A stretch of DNA of 64,000 nucleotides from Enterococcus quebecensis (GTDB lineage: Bacteria; Bacillota; Bacilli; Lactobacillales; Enterococcaceae). The stretch's first letter is position 1. Each line of letters begins with the position of its first letter. A program made the translations under genes and the position numbers. Below are positions 1-9,028 of this stretch, one piece after another. Where the stretch lies: NCBI RefSeq assembly GCF_001730365.1, contig NZ_MIKB01000016.1, forward strand, positions 1-64,000, given 5' to 3'. A model generated the notes under the pieces. It did not search any database. It had not been told where the DNA came from and saw nothing but the letters and a program-made list of their open reading frames with translations.

Positions 1-95
1 GATACACCTGTTCCCATGCCGAACACAGAAGTTAAGCTTCTTAGCGCCGATTGTAGTGAAGGGTTTCCCTTTGTGAGAGTAGGACGTCGCCACGC
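1..95 (+). rRNA. rrf: 5S ribosomal RNA, 3' part (5' end outside window)
   Basis: The first ~95 bases match the 3' four-fifths of a firmicute 5S rRNA, including the conserved CCGAACACAGAAGTTAAGC segment and the closing GTCGCCACGC. The 5' end lies before the window. It is the last gene of an rRNA operon and is followed 14 bases later by the tRNA cluster, so the tRNAs are probably co-transcribed with the rrn operon. The end position is approximate. Confidence 0.93.
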
Positions 96-109
96 TAAAG
101 TGTTGTCTT

Positions 110-182
110 GGAGGTTTAGCTCAGCTGGGAGAGCACCTGCCTTACAAGCAGGGGGTCGGCGGTTCGATCCCGTCAACCTCCA
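110..182 (+). tRNA. tRNA-Val (UAC)
   Basis: Cloverleaf with acceptor stem GGAGGTT/AACCTCC, D-loop AGCTCAGCTGGGAGAGC, anticodon TAC and T-loop GGTTCGATCC. The 3' CCA is not encoded. First tRNA after the 5S gene. Confidence 0.96.
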
Positions 183-188
183 TTTTTT

Positions 189-261
189 GAGCCGTTAGCT
201 CAGTTGGTAGAGCATCTGACTTTTAATCAGAGGGTCGCAGGTTCGAGCCCTGCACGGCTCA
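189..261 (+). tRNA. tRNA-Lys (UUU)
   Basis: Acceptor stem GAGCCGT/ACGGCTC, anticodon loop CTTTTAA with anticodon TTT, T-loop GGTTCGAGCC. CCA is not encoded. Confidence 0.96.
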
Positions 262-273
262 TAGAAATATTTT

Positions 274-355
274 GCGGGTGTGGCGGAATTGGCAGACGCA
301 CTAGATTTAGGATCTAGCGCCTTACGGCGTGGGGGTTCAAGTCCCTTCACCCGCA
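274..355 (+). tRNA. tRNA-Leu (UAG)
   Basis: Class II tRNA with a long variable arm (CGCCTTACGGCG), acceptor GCGGGTG/CACCCGC, anticodon TAG, T-loop GGTTCAAGTC. CCA is not encoded. Confidence 0.96.
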
Positions 356-388
356 TTTTTAGTCTCGTTACATAACTAGGCGAATTAC

Positions 389-461
389 GCCGGCTTAGCT
401 CAGTTGGTAGAGCATCTGATTTGTAATCAGAGGGTCGAGGGTTCAAATCCTTTAGCCGGCA
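389..461 (+). tRNA. tRNA-Thr (UGU)
   Basis: Acceptor GCCGGCT/AGCCGGC, anticodon TGT in TTTGTAA, T-loop GGTTCAAATC. CCA is not encoded. Confidence 0.96.
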
Positions 462-469
462 TCCAAATT

Positions 470-541
470 GCGGAAATAGCTCAGTGGTAGAGCACCACCT
501 TGCCAAGGTGGGGGTCGCGGGTTCGAACCCCGTTTTCCGCT
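470..541 (+). tRNA. tRNA-Gly (GCC)
   Basis: Acceptor GCGGAAA/TTTCCGC with discriminator T, anticodon GCC in TTGCCAA, T-loop GGTTCGAACC. CCA is not encoded. Confidence 0.96.
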
Positions 542-556
542 TAGCTTGTTCTTTTC

Positions 557-642
557 GCCGGGGTGGCGGAACTGGCAGACGCACAGGACTTAAAATCCTG
601 CGGTGAGTGATCACCGTACCGGTTCGATTCCGGTCCTCGGCA
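557..642 (+). tRNA. tRNA-Leu (UAA)
   Basis: Class II tRNA; acceptor GCCGGGG/CCTCGGC, variable arm CGGTGAGTGATCACCG, anticodon TAA, T-loop GGTTCGATTC. Second leucine isoacceptor of the cluster. Confidence 0.96.
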
Positions 643-653
643 TTAGTAATGTA

Positions 654-727
654 GCACCCATAGCTCAACTGGATAGAGTGTTTGACTACGAATCAAAAGG
701 TTAGGGGTTCGACTCCCTTTGGGTGCA
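654..727 (+). tRNA. tRNA-Arg (ACG)
   Basis: Acceptor GCACCCA/TGGGTGC, anticodon ACG in CTACGAA (wobble A presumably deaminated to inosine), T-loop GGTTCGACTC. It is followed directly by a decayed sequence resembling its own 3' half. Confidence 0.95.
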
Positions 728-734
728 TAGTTGA

Positions 735-785
735 AATGTTGACTGCGAATTAGAAGGTTCAAAGAACTTGATTCCTTTTAAGCGT
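735..785 (+). pseudogene. degenerate tRNA-Arg-like 3' half
   Basis: The sequence GTTGACTGCGAATTAGAAGG lines up with the anticodon arm of the preceding tRNA-Arg (GTTTGACTACGAATCAAAAGG), and the following bases resemble its T-arm with several changes. There is no intact acceptor stem or D-arm. It looks like the remains of a partial tRNA duplication, or of an attachment-site half left by an element that once targeted tRNA-Arg. The alignment is by eye. Confidence 0.45.
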
Positions 786-811
786 TTAGTCTTTTTTTAT
801 TATTATAGCTA

Positions 812-885
812 CGGGAAGTAGCTCAGCTTGGTAGAGCACTTGGTTTGGGACCAAGGGGTCGCAGGTTCGAATCCTGTCTTCCCGA
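812..885 (+). tRNA. tRNA-Pro (UGG)
   Basis: Acceptor CGGGAAG/CTTCCCG, anticodon TGG in TTTGGGA, T-loop GGTTCGAATC. Last tRNA of the cluster, followed by a terminator. Confidence 0.96.
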
Positions 886-890
886 TTTGT

Positions 891-919
891 AGAACAGAGT
901 GATTACTCTGTTCTTTTTT
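891..919 (+). terminator. terminator of the rRNA/tRNA cluster
   Basis: Perfect 10-bp stem AGAACAGAGT/ACTCTGTTCT with a GATT loop followed by a T tract: a standard intrinsic terminator closing the tRNA cluster. Confidence 0.93.
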
Positions 920-1013
920 GTTCAATCATCAATGATGAACACTACATATTGGAGCACATTTATCTTTTCTCATCAAATCGGGCATTCTTCTTTATTAAAC
1001 ACTTAAAATTATG

Positions 1014-1039
1014 TATAATTAAGGTCAGTATTAGTCAAG
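1014..1039 (+). promoter_or_regulatory. ctsR-clpC promoter -10 and CtsR operator
   Basis: A consensus -10 TATAAT (1014-1019) is followed directly by GGTCAGT-ATT-AGTCAAG (1023-1039), an imperfect match to the CtsR heptad direct repeat (GGTCAAA-N3-GGTCAAA). Its place at the likely transcription start, just before ctsR, fits the known autoregulation of ctsR-clpC. The -35 (TTTATT near 991) is weak. Confidence 0.7.
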
Positions 1040-1056
1040 GGAAAAGGATGAGTGTG

Positions 1057-1524
1057 ATGAGTAATCAAAATACTTCAGATTTAATAGAAGCATATTTAAA
1101 GAAGATTCTTGAAGACAGCAGTAAAATTGAAATTCGCAGAGCAGAAATGGCTCACTTGTTCAATTGTGTTCCTTCCCAGATTAATTATGTAATCAACACA
1201 CGTTTTACGATTCAACGTGGGTACTCTGTGGAAAGTAAACGTGGTGGTGGCGGTTATATCAGAATCGCAAAAGTACAAATTTCTGATAGTGACCAGTTGT
1301 TAAAACAAATCGCCCAATTTACAGGGAATGAACTCTCAGAAAAGGATGCACTGATTTTTGTACAAAAGTTGTATGAAGAAGAAGTAATTACGAAGAGAGA
1401 AGGAAATATTATGTTGTCTGTACTTGGAAAACAAGTACTCGGCAAAGCAGGATCAAATGAAGATTATTTACGTGCTCAATTGATGCATTCATTTTTAGAA
1501 CGTTTGAGTTACGAGGAGGAATGA
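1057..1524 (+). CDS. ctsR: CtsR, class III heat-shock repressor
   Basis: Transcriptional repressor of clp and other protein-quality-control genes; it loses DNA binding on heating. The ORF (about 155 aa) holds the typical CtsR start (NTSDLIEAYLKKIL), the winged-helix segment FNCVPSQINYVINTRFT and the glycine-rich wing RGGGGYIRI that enters the DNA groove and senses temperature. The start is taken at 1057 (MSNQNTSD), after AAAAGG; an in-frame ATG at 1048 is possible. Longer upstream extensions lack a ribosome site and would cross the operator. It is followed four bases later by clpC in an operon. Unlike Bacillus, no mcsA/mcsB lies between the two genes, as is usual in enterococci and streptococci. 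Confidence 0.95.
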   Translation: MSNQNTSDLIEAYLKKILEDSSKIEIRRAEMAHLFNCVPSQINYVINTRFTIQRGYSVESKRGGGGYIRIAKVQISDSDQLLKQIAQFTGNELSEKDALIFVQKLYEEEVITKREGNIMLSVLGKQVLGKAGSNEDYLRAQLMHSFLERLSYEEE

Positions 1525-1528
1525 TAGT

Positions 1529-4018
1529 ATGGATGAATTATTTACAGAAAGTGCCAAGGCAGTTTTAGCTATTGCACAAGAAGAAGCAAAATATTTTAGG
1601 CATCAATCTGTTGGCTCAGAACATTTATTGTTAGCTTTAGTATTGGAACCAAACGGAATTGCAGGGAAAGCTTTGCGCCAGTTAAACGCAGAGAAAAATG
1701 ATATCCGTGAAGAGATTGAACATTTAACTGGATATGGAACGGTTAAAGGATATCCTAAAGGTGCATATCTACCGTACTCTCCTCGTGCAAAACAAGTTTT
1801 TGCTTATGCTGGTGATGAAGCTAAACGACTAGGTGCACCAAATATAGGAACAGAACATATTTTACTTGGATTATTAAGAGACGAAGATATACTAGCTTCA
1901 CGTATTTTATTGAATTTAGGATTAAGTTTATCAAAAATGCGTCAGTTAATAATGAAAAAAATCGGAGTTACTGATCCGCAAATGAGCGGTAATGTGGGAC
2001 GCCGTCGTAATAATCAAGCGCAAAAAGCAGCACCTAAAGGAACGCCGACTTTAGATTCTTTAGCACGTGATTTAACTAAATTAGCACGAGAAAATGATCT
2101 AGATCCTGTTGTTGGGCGATCACAAGAAGTTAGACGTTTGATCCAAATCTTAAGCCGCAGAACTAAAAATAATCCAGTTTTAGTTGGTGAACCAGGTGTT
2201 GGTAAAACGGCCATTGCTGAAGGTTTAGCTCAAAAAATCGTTAATGGTGAAGTACCTGATGATATGTTAGAAAAACGCTTGATGATGCTAGACATGGGTG
2301 CTTTGGTTGCTGGTACGAAATATCGTGGTGAATTTGAAGATCGATTGAAAAAAGTAATCGATGAAATTTATCAAGATGGAGAAGTGATTTTATTTATTGA
2401 TGAATTGCATACTCTAATCGGTGCAGGTGGTGCAGAAGGTGCGATTGATGCATCTAACATTTTAAAGCCCGCTCTTGCTCGGGGAGAGTTGCAAACGATC
2501 GGAGCAACAACTTTAGATGAGTATCAAAAATATATTGAAAAAGACTCTGCTTTGGAGCGTCGTTTTGCTCGAGTACAAGTGGATGAGCCAAACCCTGAAG
2601 AAGCAGAGGAAATTTTAAAGGGGTTGCGTCCTCGTTATGAAGAACACCATGGTGTAGAAATTACGGATGATGCGTTACATGCAGCAGTTCATTTATCTGT
2701 ACGCTATATTAATTCTCGTCAATTACCTGATAAAGCGATTGATTTGATGGATGAATCAGCTGCAAAAGTACGTTTAGATTTGGCAGATGAGCCTTCTGAG
2801 ATCAACGACTTACGTTTGGAAATCTCTCGTTTGATGCAAGAAAAAGAAGAAGCAATTCAGTCTCAATCGTTTGAAAGTGCCGCAAGATTACGTCAAAAAG
2901 AGAAAAAATTGGCTAGAAAATTAGAAAATATTCTATTGTTGGAACAAAAAGAAGCATCTGGCTATGCAAATCGTGTGACTGAACAGGATGTTGCGAATGT
3001 TGTTTCGCAATGGACTGGTGTTCCTTTACAACAGTTGGAGAAGAAAGAAAGCGAACGGTTACTTGAATTAGAAAGTATCTTACATCACAGAGTTGTTGGC
3101 CAAGATGAAGCTGTTCAAGCTGTCTCACGTGCGATTCGTCGTGCTCGTAGTGGATTAAAAGATCCGAACAGACCAATTGGTTCATTTATGTTTTTAGGAC
3201 CAACAGGTGTTGGTAAAACCGAGCTAGCTAAAACGTTGGCTGAAACAATGTTTGGCAGTGAAGACGCTCTTGTTCGAGTTGATATGTCTGAGTTTATGGA
3301 AAAATACAGTACTAGCCGTTTGATTGGTTCCCCTCCAGGTTATGTTGGGTACGAAGAAGGCGGACAACTAACTGAAAAAATTCGTCAAAAACCGTATTCT
3401 GTTATTTTGTTAGATGAAGTAGAAAAAGCACATCCAGATGTATTTAATATTTTATTACAAGTGCTAGATGACGGTCACTTAACGGATTCTAAAGGACGCA
3501 AAGTCGATTTTAGAAACACAATTTTGATCATGACATCAAATATTGGAGCAACAGCGATTCGTGAAGAAAAAAATGTTGGATTTAATGTGAAAGATTTGAC
3601 GAAAGATTATGATGCGATGCAAAAACGGATTATGGAAGAATTGAAAAAAGCCTTCCGTCCTGAATTTTTAAATCGTGTTGATGAGACTGTGGTCTTCCGC
3701 TCACTGGATCAAGCTGAAATTCACGAGATTGTGAAAATTATGAGTAAATCAATTGTTCAACGTTTGAGAGAGCAAGATGTCAATGTGAAAATTACAGCAG
3801 CTGCAATTGAAGTGATCGGCAAAGTTGGTTTTGATCCTGAATATGGCGCAAGACCGATTCGAAGAGCACTTCAAAAAGAAGTGGAAGATCGTTTAAGTGA
3901 AGCATTGCTTTCTGGTCAGATCCACTTAGGTGACAAAGTAACAATTGGAGCAAGTAAAGGAAAAATAACTTTGAATGTTAAAACACCTAAACAAGAATCA
4001 TTATTACAACCAGTTTAA
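1529..4018 (+). CDS. clpC: ClpC, AAA+ chaperone/unfoldase of the Clp protease
   Basis: Hsp100 unfoldase that feeds proteins to ClpP. The 829-aa protein has an N-terminal double Clp-N domain (about 1-145), AAA1 with Walker A GEPGVGKT (about 220-227) and Walker B FIDELH, a UVR-type middle segment (about 430-465, [16 protein letters not shown]), AAA2 with Walker A GPTGVGKT (about 557-564) and Walker [10 protein letters not shown], and a C-terminal D2-small domain with [10 protein letters not shown]. Length and layout are normal for ClpC. It starts four bases after ctsR with AGGAGG overlapping the ctsR end, so the two are co-transcribed under CtsR control, and it ends at a strong terminator. Confidence 0.97.
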   Translation: MDELFTESAKAVLAIAQEEAKYFRHQSVGSEHLLLALVLEPNGIAGKALRQLNAEKNDIREEIEHLTGYGTVKGYPKGAYLPYSPRAKQVFAYAGDEAKRLGAPNIGTEHILLGLLRDEDILASRILLNLGLSLSKMRQLIMKKIGVTDPQMSGNVGRRRNNQAQKAAPKGTPTLDSLARDLTKLARENDLDPVVGRSQEVRRLIQILSRRTKNNPVLVGEPGVGKTAIAEGLAQKIVNGEVPDDMLEKRLMMLDMGALVAGTKYRGEFEDRLKKVIDEIYQDGEVILFIDELHTLIGAGGAEGAIDASNILKPALARGELQTIGATTLDEYQKYIEKDSALERRFARVQVDEPNPEEAEEILKGLRPRYEEHHGVEITDDALHAAVHLSVRYINSRQLPDKAIDLMDESAAKVRLDLADEPSEINDLRLEISRLMQEKEEAIQSQSFESAARLRQKEKKLARKLENILLLEQKEASGYANRVTEQDVANVVSQWTGVPLQQLEKKESERLLELESILHHRVVGQDEAVQAVSRAIRRARSGLKDPNRPIGSFMFLGPTGVGKTELAKTLAETMFGSEDALVRVDMSEFMEKYSTSRLIGSPPGYVGYEEGGQLTEKIRQKPYSVILLDEVEKAHPDVFNILLQVLDDGHLTDSKGRKVDFRNTILIMTSNIGATAIREEKNVGFNVKDLTKDYDAMQKRIMEELKKAFRPEFLNRVDETVVFRSLDQAEIHEIVKIMSKSIVQRLREQDVNVKITAAAIEVIGKVGFDPEYGARPIRRALQKEVEDRLSEALLSGQIHLGDKVTIGASKGKITLNVKTPKQESLLQPV

Positions 4019-4032
4019 TTATAACTATCGAA

Positions 4033-4072
4033 ATACCAAAGCAGCGTATAATCGTCTGCTTTGGTATTTTTA
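4033..4072 (+). terminator. terminator after clpC
   Basis: Stem ATACCAAAGCAG/CTGCTTTGGTAT with an 11-base loop and a trailing TTTT: intrinsic terminator. Confidence 0.92.
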
Positions 4073-4141
4073 ATTTTGGGGGATGAAAAGAAAGAGACAG
4101 ATTATTTTGTGAAAAAAGTTCGATAAAATAAAGAGAGACTA

Positions 4142-4170
4142 TTGGAAAGTTTGTGAACCTATGCTACTAT
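4142..4170 (+). promoter_or_regulatory. promoter for the U32 gene pair, long leader
   Basis: TTGGAA (4142-4147), 17-base spacer, TACTAT (4165-4170): a good sigma-A promoter. About 195 bases of leader follow before the first gene at 4368. I see no recognised riboswitch in that leader. Confidence 0.6.
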
Positions 4171-4367
4171 GAAACAGTCGTCAGAAGGCTGCGAAAATAA
4201 AGAGAATTGCGTTAAGTAATGTTGGCTGAATGAGCTTTTAAAACTATCTAGTTTCATGAACCAGAATCGCGGAAAAAAGATAAAAATAGACTGTAACAAA
4301 AAGCATTACATTCAAATTTTTCAGTCGATGCTAAACAAGTTATTCAGCTTTTAAGGGAGGATACAAA

Positions 4368-5288
4368 ATGATTGAACTTATTGCGACTGCTGAGTCAATT
4401 GAACAGGCAGAGGCGTTACTGGCAGTAGGAGTGGATACTTTATATATCGGAGAAGAAATGTTTGGTCTGCGTTTGCCGACATCCTTTTCACGTGAGGAAC
4501 AGCGAATTATCACTGAAAAGGCTCATGAAGCTGGTAAAAAAGTAACTATTGCACTAAACGGGATTATGCATCCGGAAAAGATGAAAAAAGTTCCGGAATA
4601 TTTAACATTTTTAAAAGAGATTAACGTAGATCAAGTGACAGTTGGTGATCCAGGCGTTGTATTTGTGATGCAGAGGGATAAAGTGGGGATTCCTTATATT
4701 TATGATGGAGAAACGCTAGTGACCAGTTCCCGTCAAATCAATTTTTGGGCGAAACGTGGATCGATTGGAGCAGTGTTAGCACGTGAAGTTCCTTTTGAAG
4801 AAATGAAAGCTATGAAGGATAATTTGATGGTTCCTGCTGAAGTTCTTGTTTATGGCGCTACTTGTATCCATCAGTCAAAACGTCCCTTGTTGCAAAACTA
4901 CTATAATTTTACTAAAAATGATGAGTCAGTCAGCAAGGAACGTGGTTTATTTATATCTGAACCGAAAAAAGAGGAAACGCACTATTCTATTTATGAAGAT
5001 AGCCATGGAACACATATTTTTGCGGATAATGATGTAAATTTAATGGGTGAATTAAATAAACTTCATGAACATAATTACACAAAGTGGAAACTAGATGGAA
5101 TCTATGCGCCAGGTGAAAACTTTGTAGAAGTGGCTAAACTATTCGTAGATGCAAAAGAAAAAATCGAAGCAGATCTTTGGACAAATCAGCATGCTGAAAA
5201 TGCCATTGAGCAAATCAAAGCACTGCATCCAGAAAATCGTGGATTAGATATCGGATTCTTTGATTTAGATCCAGACGAGATAAAATAA
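4368..5288 (+). CDS. U32 family protein, TrhP1-like (tRNA U34 hydroxylation)
   Basis: Member of the 'peptidase U32' family. In Bacillus subtilis the adjacent pair YrrN/YrrO (TrhP1/TrhP2) is needed for 5-hydroxyuridine formation at tRNA position 34, so despite the family name this is more likely an RNA-modification protein than a protease. The 306-aa protein starts with the typical IELIATAESIEQAEALLAVG, has the barrel motif GVDTLYIGEEMFGLR and the core segment EVLVYGATCIHQSKRPLLQNY. It is the shorter, Cys-poor partner. Strong ribosome site GGGAGG. Twelve bases separate it from the second U32 gene: one operon. Confidence 0.85.
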   Translation: MIELIATAESIEQAEALLAVGVDTLYIGEEMFGLRLPTSFSREEQRIITEKAHEAGKKVTIALNGIMHPEKMKKVPEYLTFLKEINVDQVTVGDPGVVFVMQRDKVGIPYIYDGETLVTSSRQINFWAKRGSIGAVLAREVPFEEMKAMKDNLMVPAEVLVYGATCIHQSKRPLLQNYYNFTKNDESVSKERGLFISEPKKEETHYSIYEDSHGTHIFADNDVNLMGELNKLHEHNYTKWKLDGIYAPGENFVEVAKLFVDAKEKIEADLWTNQHAENAIEQIKALHPENRGLDIGFFDLDPDEIK

Positions 5289-5300
5289 GGAGAAAAACAC

Positions 5301-6542
5301 ATGACAAACGAACGAACATTGAAGCGTCCTGAGGTCTTAGCACCAGCAGGGACGCTAGAAAAACTAAAAACAGCTATTCATTATGGTGCAAATGCCGTTT
5401 ATATCGGTGGGAATGCTTACGGATTACGTAGCCGTGCAGGGAATTTTACAAAAGAAGATATGATTGAAGGAGTAGCATTTGCCAAAGAACATGGGGCAAA
5501 AGTTTATGTGGCAGCGAATATGGTCACTCACGAAGGAAATCAAGAAGGCGCAGGAGAGTTTTTCAGAGAAATACGAGATGTTGGTATTTCTGCAGTAATT
5601 GTTTCTGATCCAGCTTTGATTGAAATTTGTGCATTGGAGGCACCAGGCTTACCGATCCATTTATCTACACAAGCTTCAGCTACGAATTACGAAACACTAG
5701 AATTTTGGAAAAATGAAGGCTTAGAGCGTGTCGTTTTAGCTCGTGAAGTATCAATGGATGAAGTGGCAGAAATTCGTAAAAATACTGATGTGGAGATTGA
5801 AGCGTTTATCCATGGAGCAATGTGTATCTCATATTCAGGTAGATGTACGTTGTCTAACCATATGTCAATGCGTGATGCGAATCGTGGTGGTTGTTCTCAA
5901 TCTTGCCGTTGGAAATATGAGTTATATGATATGCCGTTTGGTGGTCAGCGGACAAACTTAACGGATAAAGGTGAAGTAGAAGAAGAGTTTTCAATGAGTG
6001 CAGTTGACATGGCTATGATCCAACACATTCCTGAATTGATTCAAAATGGTGTGGATAGCTTTAAAATCGAAGGACGGATGAAATCTATTCATTACGTCTC
6101 AACTGTAGCGAATGTGTATAAAAAAGCTGTTGATACGTATATGGAAGATCCTGAAAATTATGAATGTAAACAAGAATGGATCGACGAACTTTGGAAAGTA
6201 GCTCAACGAGAGCTTTCAACTGGTTTTTATTACCATGTACCAACAGATGAAGAGCAACTATTCGGAGAACGCCGCAAAATTCCTCAATATAAATTTATTG
6301 GAGAAGTTATGGCTTATGATCCTGAAACAAAAGTTGCAACAATCCGCCAAAGAAACCATTTCAGTGTAGGCGATGAGGTCGAATTTTATGGTCCTGGGTT
6401 CAATCACTTCCATCAAACGGTAGAAGTTATGTATAATGAAGATGGCGAATCGATTGACCGAGCACCAAATCCAATGATGATTTTGACAATGCCGGTTGAA
6501 AAGCCAGTAGCCATTGGCGATATGATTCGTAAGAAAAAATAA
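5301..6542 (+). CDS. U32 family protein, TrhP2-like (tRNA U34 hydroxylation)
   Basis: Second, longer U32 protein (413 aa), related to B. subtilis YrrO/TrhP2 and E. coli TrhP (YegQ). It starts KRPEVLAPAGTLEKLKTAI and carries the U32 signature EAFIHGAMCISYSGRC followed by RGGCSQSCRW. These four cysteines are thought in the family to bind an iron-sulfur cluster or metal. A C-terminal beta-barrel (about 330-413) with IGEVMAYDPETKVATIRQRN follows. It works with its upstream neighbour, probably with prephenate as cofactor donor (known for E. coli TrhP, not shown here). Confidence 0.88.
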   Translation: MTNERTLKRPEVLAPAGTLEKLKTAIHYGANAVYIGGNAYGLRSRAGNFTKEDMIEGVAFAKEHGAKVYVAANMVTHEGNQEGAGEFFREIRDVGISAVIVSDPALIEICALEAPGLPIHLSTQASATNYETLEFWKNEGLERVVLAREVSMDEVAEIRKNTDVEIEAFIHGAMCISYSGRCTLSNHMSMRDANRGGCSQSCRWKYELYDMPFGGQRTNLTDKGEVEEEFSMSAVDMAMIQHIPELIQNGVDSFKIEGRMKSIHYVSTVANVYKKAVDTYMEDPENYECKQEWIDELWKVAQRELSTGFYYHVPTDEEQLFGERRKIPQYKFIGEVMAYDPETKVATIRQRNHFSVGDEVEFYGPGFNHFHQTVEVMYNEDGESIDRAPNPMMILTMPVEKPVAIGDMIRKKK

Positions 6543-6608
6543 ATAAAGTGATTGGGGGATCGGCTGTTGCAGTCTATCCCTTTCATTGCAGGAAAGGCAA
6601 GTGAAACT

Positions 6609-7961
6609 ATGTCAAAACAATATGATTATATCGTAATCGGTGGAGGAAGTGGCGGTATTGCTTCAGCAAATCGTGCAGGTATGCATGGCGCCAAAGTTTT
6701 ACTGATTGAAGCTTCTGATATCGGCGGAACCTGTGTTAATGTTGGTTGTGTACCAAAAAAAGTCATGTGGCAAGCAAGTTCCATGATGGAAATGATGAAA
6801 CGAGATACAGAAGGATACGGATTTGATGTAGAGTTAAAAGCATTTAGTTTTAAAGAACTTGTTCAAAATCGTGAAGCCTATATCAATAACCTACATGCTG
6901 CTTATCATCGTGGATTAGACAGCAATAATGTTGAAGTATTATCTGAGTATGCAACATTTGTTGACGATCATACGGTTAAAGCAGGCGAAGAAACATACAC
7001 TGCACCACATATTTTAATTGCAACAGGTGGACGACCTGCAAAATTGGATATTCCTGGTGGAGAGTATGCGATTGATTCCAATGGTTTTTTTGCCTTAGAA
7101 GAATTGCCTAAACGAGTTGTTTTTGTGGGGGCTGGATATATAGCAGCGGAACTTGCTGGTACGGTTAATGGACTTGGAGCTGAAACTCACTGGGCTTTTA
7201 GAAATGAACGTCCTCTACGTGATTTCGATGAACTACTATCTGAAAAAGTTGTCGAACACTATCGTAACGATGGGATGCACATTTATCCTCATTGTACGCC
7301 TCGTTCAATTGAGAAGCTTGAATCAGGAGCATTAGTGATCACATTCGAAAATGGGACTAAAATTACTGCAGACTGTATTATTTACGGAACTGGACGCCAA
7401 CCGAATACTGATTCACTAGGGTTAGAAAATACTCATGTTGAATTGGGTGATCACGGTGTTGTGAAGGTAGATAAATTTCAAAATACTTCGCAATCAGGAA
7501 TTTATGCTGTGGGAGATGTTATTGGAAAAATCGATTTAACACCTGTTGCGATTGCAGCTGGAAGAAGGTTATCAGAACGCCTATTTAATGGGAAAGTCAA
7601 TGAATATTTAGATTATGAAACAATACCAACGGTTGTCTTTACCCATCCGCCGATTGCTACAGTAGGTCTAACGGAAAATGAAGCGGTCGAAAAATATGGT
7701 GATGAGAACATTAAAATATATCAATCTACTTTTACACCAATGTATTTTGCATTAGGCGAATATCGTCAAAAATGTGATATGAAGTTGCTTTGCGTAGGTG
7801 AAGAAGAAAAAATAGTTGGATTGCACGGGATTGGTCTTGGTGTGGACGAAATGCTGCAAGGTTTTGCAGTGGCTATTAAGATGGGGGCAACGAAGAAAGA
7901 TTTCGATAATACAGTAGCCATTCATCCGACAGGGTCAGAAGAATTTGTGACGATGAGATAG
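6609..7961 (+). CDS. gor: glutathione-disulfide reductase
   Basis: FAD/NADPH-dependent class I pyridine nucleotide-disulfide oxidoreductase of 450 aa. Visible are the FAD dinucleotide motif GGGSGGIAS (11-19), the redox-active pair C42/C47 in [13 protein letters not shown], the NADPH-binding [11 protein letters not shown], the FAD-phosphate motif GIYAVGDV and the C-terminal interface His-Pro pair ([10 protein letters not shown]). The GSSG-reductase subtype is favoured by length and sequence over lipoamide or mercuric reductase. The ATG at 6609 follows AGGAAAGG; the longer reading from 6552 overlaps that ribosome site and would place an odd segment before the FAD fold. Confidence 0.93.
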   Translation: MSKQYDYIVIGGGSGGIASANRAGMHGAKVLLIEASDIGGTCVNVGCVPKKVMWQASSMMEMMKRDTEGYGFDVELKAFSFKELVQNREAYINNLHAAYHRGLDSNNVEVLSEYATFVDDHTVKAGEETYTAPHILIATGGRPAKLDIPGGEYAIDSNGFFALEELPKRVVFVGAGYIAAELAGTVNGLGAETHWAFRNERPLRDFDELLSEKVVEHYRNDGMHIYPHCTPRSIEKLESGALVITFENGTKITADCIIYGTGRQPNTDSLGLENTHVELGDHGVVKVDKFQNTSQSGIYAVGDVIGKIDLTPVAIAAGRRLSERLFNGKVNEYLDYETIPTVVFTHPPIATVGLTENEAVEKYGDENIKIYQSTFTPMYFALGEYRQKCDMKLLCVGEEEKIVGLHGIGLGVDEMLQGFAVAIKMGATKKDFDNTVAIHPTGSEEFVTMR

Positions 7962-7998
7962 AAAAAAGAGCGAAACGCATTTGTTTCGCTCTCTTTTT
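7962..7998. terminator. bidirectional terminator between gor and the EET operon
   Basis: Stem AGAGCGAAAC/GTTTCGCTCT with A run on the left and T run on the right; it serves gor on the plus strand and the polyprenyl synthase on the minus strand. Confidence 0.92.
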
Positions 7999-8002
7999 AT
8001 GC

Positions 8003-8989
8003 TTAATTTGTTCTCGCAAGAATTGCTTGTGTGATTGTCAATAAGTTATTTTTAGCACCAGTAGATGTTTCGGGCAATTTGTTGATACTTTTTAAGGCTT
8101 GTTGAGTATACTCTTCAGCAAGTTTTTGTGCTTTAGCAACGCCATTAAATGAATGAACTAGCTCGTAGATTTTACTTGTCTCAGTATCAGTTAAGGACTC
8201 ACCTTTTTCTAAATAAGGAAGTAGAATCTCACGTCCCTCTTCTAAAGCGTATAAAAGTGGCAATGAATAGATCCCTTGACGAACATCCTCCAATACAGGT
8301 TTGCCAATTTGTTCAGGACTTTGAGTATAGTCTAAAACATCATCAATAATTTGAAAAGCGATTCCAATATTTTCGCCGATTTTTCCACAATTTTTAGCAA
8401 ATCGTTCTGTTGTTCCACTTTCATAAGCACCAACAAAGCAACTTAGTGAAAAAAGTTCAGCTGTTTTACCAGAAATGTTTTCTAGGTATTGATCAATTGT
8501 CATATCGAGATTATAGCGATTGTCCATTTGACCTAACTCACCACTTAATATTTTTTCCATACTTCTGGAGTTCAACTGAATACTTTTTAAAGAAGAAGAG
8601 TAGTCCGCTAAGAGTTTAAAACAGCTAACAAACAGATAATCTCCAGCATAAACTGCGGTACTGTTACCAAATTGAGAACGAATAGTTGGTAAGTTTCTTC
8701 TTATATCAGCGTCATCCACGATATCATCATGTATTAATGTTGCCGTATGCAATAACTCGATGGAAGCGGCTAAGGCAATAGCTTTTTTAGCCTCTCTCTT
8801 CTCACCAAATTGTGAAAATAGAAGTTGATAGGCAGGTCGTAATAGCTTGCCTCCAGAATGAATCATGGACATGACCGCATGCTCTACTTCTTTGTTTTTT
8901 AGGTTAACGCTGTTTTCCATCAGCTTTAATGTACTGTTTAATTCCTTTGCTAGTTCAGGATATTTTTTCCACATTGGATGAATGTTCAT
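8003..8989 (-). CDS. dmkB: polyprenyl diphosphate synthase (DmkB/HepT-like) of the EET locus
   Basis: Trans-isoprenyl diphosphate synthase of 328 aa. It has the first aspartate-rich motif HDDIVDDADIRR, the second IIDDVLDYTQS and the family GGKLLRPAY segment. It makes the polyprenyl chain of the demethylmenaquinone used in flavin-based EET; in Listeria the equivalent is dmkB. Downstream of eetB and the last gene of the minus-strand operon ndh2-eetA-eetB-dmkB. Together with the prenyltransferase at 14869-15822 it would form a dedicated quinone branch separate from respiration. Specificity for chain length cannot be read from the sequence. Confidence 0.88.
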   Translation of the reverse strand: MNIHPMWKKYPELAKELNSTLKLMENSVNLKNKEVEHAVMSMIHSGGKLLRPAYQLLFSQFGEKREAKKAIALAASIELLHTATLIHDDIVDDADIRRNLPTIRSQFGNSTAVYAGDYLFVSCFKLLADYSSSLKSIQLNSRSMEKILSGELGQMDNRYNLDMTIDQYLENISGKTAELFSLSCFVGAYESGTTERFAKNCGKIGENIGIAFQIIDDVLDYTQSPEQIGKPVLEDVRQGIYSLPLLYALEEGREILLPYLEKGESLTDTETSKIYELVHSFNGVAKAQKLAEEYTQQALKSINKLPETSTGAKNNLLTITQAILARTN

Positions 8990-9028
8990 AAAATGACTCC
9001 TTTGATTGTACTCGATCAGACTAAAGTG

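Noticed and set aside
195-668. 157-aa minus-strand frame over the tRNA cluster
   Set aside because: It is the antisense of tRNA genes; no ribosome site and no protein-like composition.
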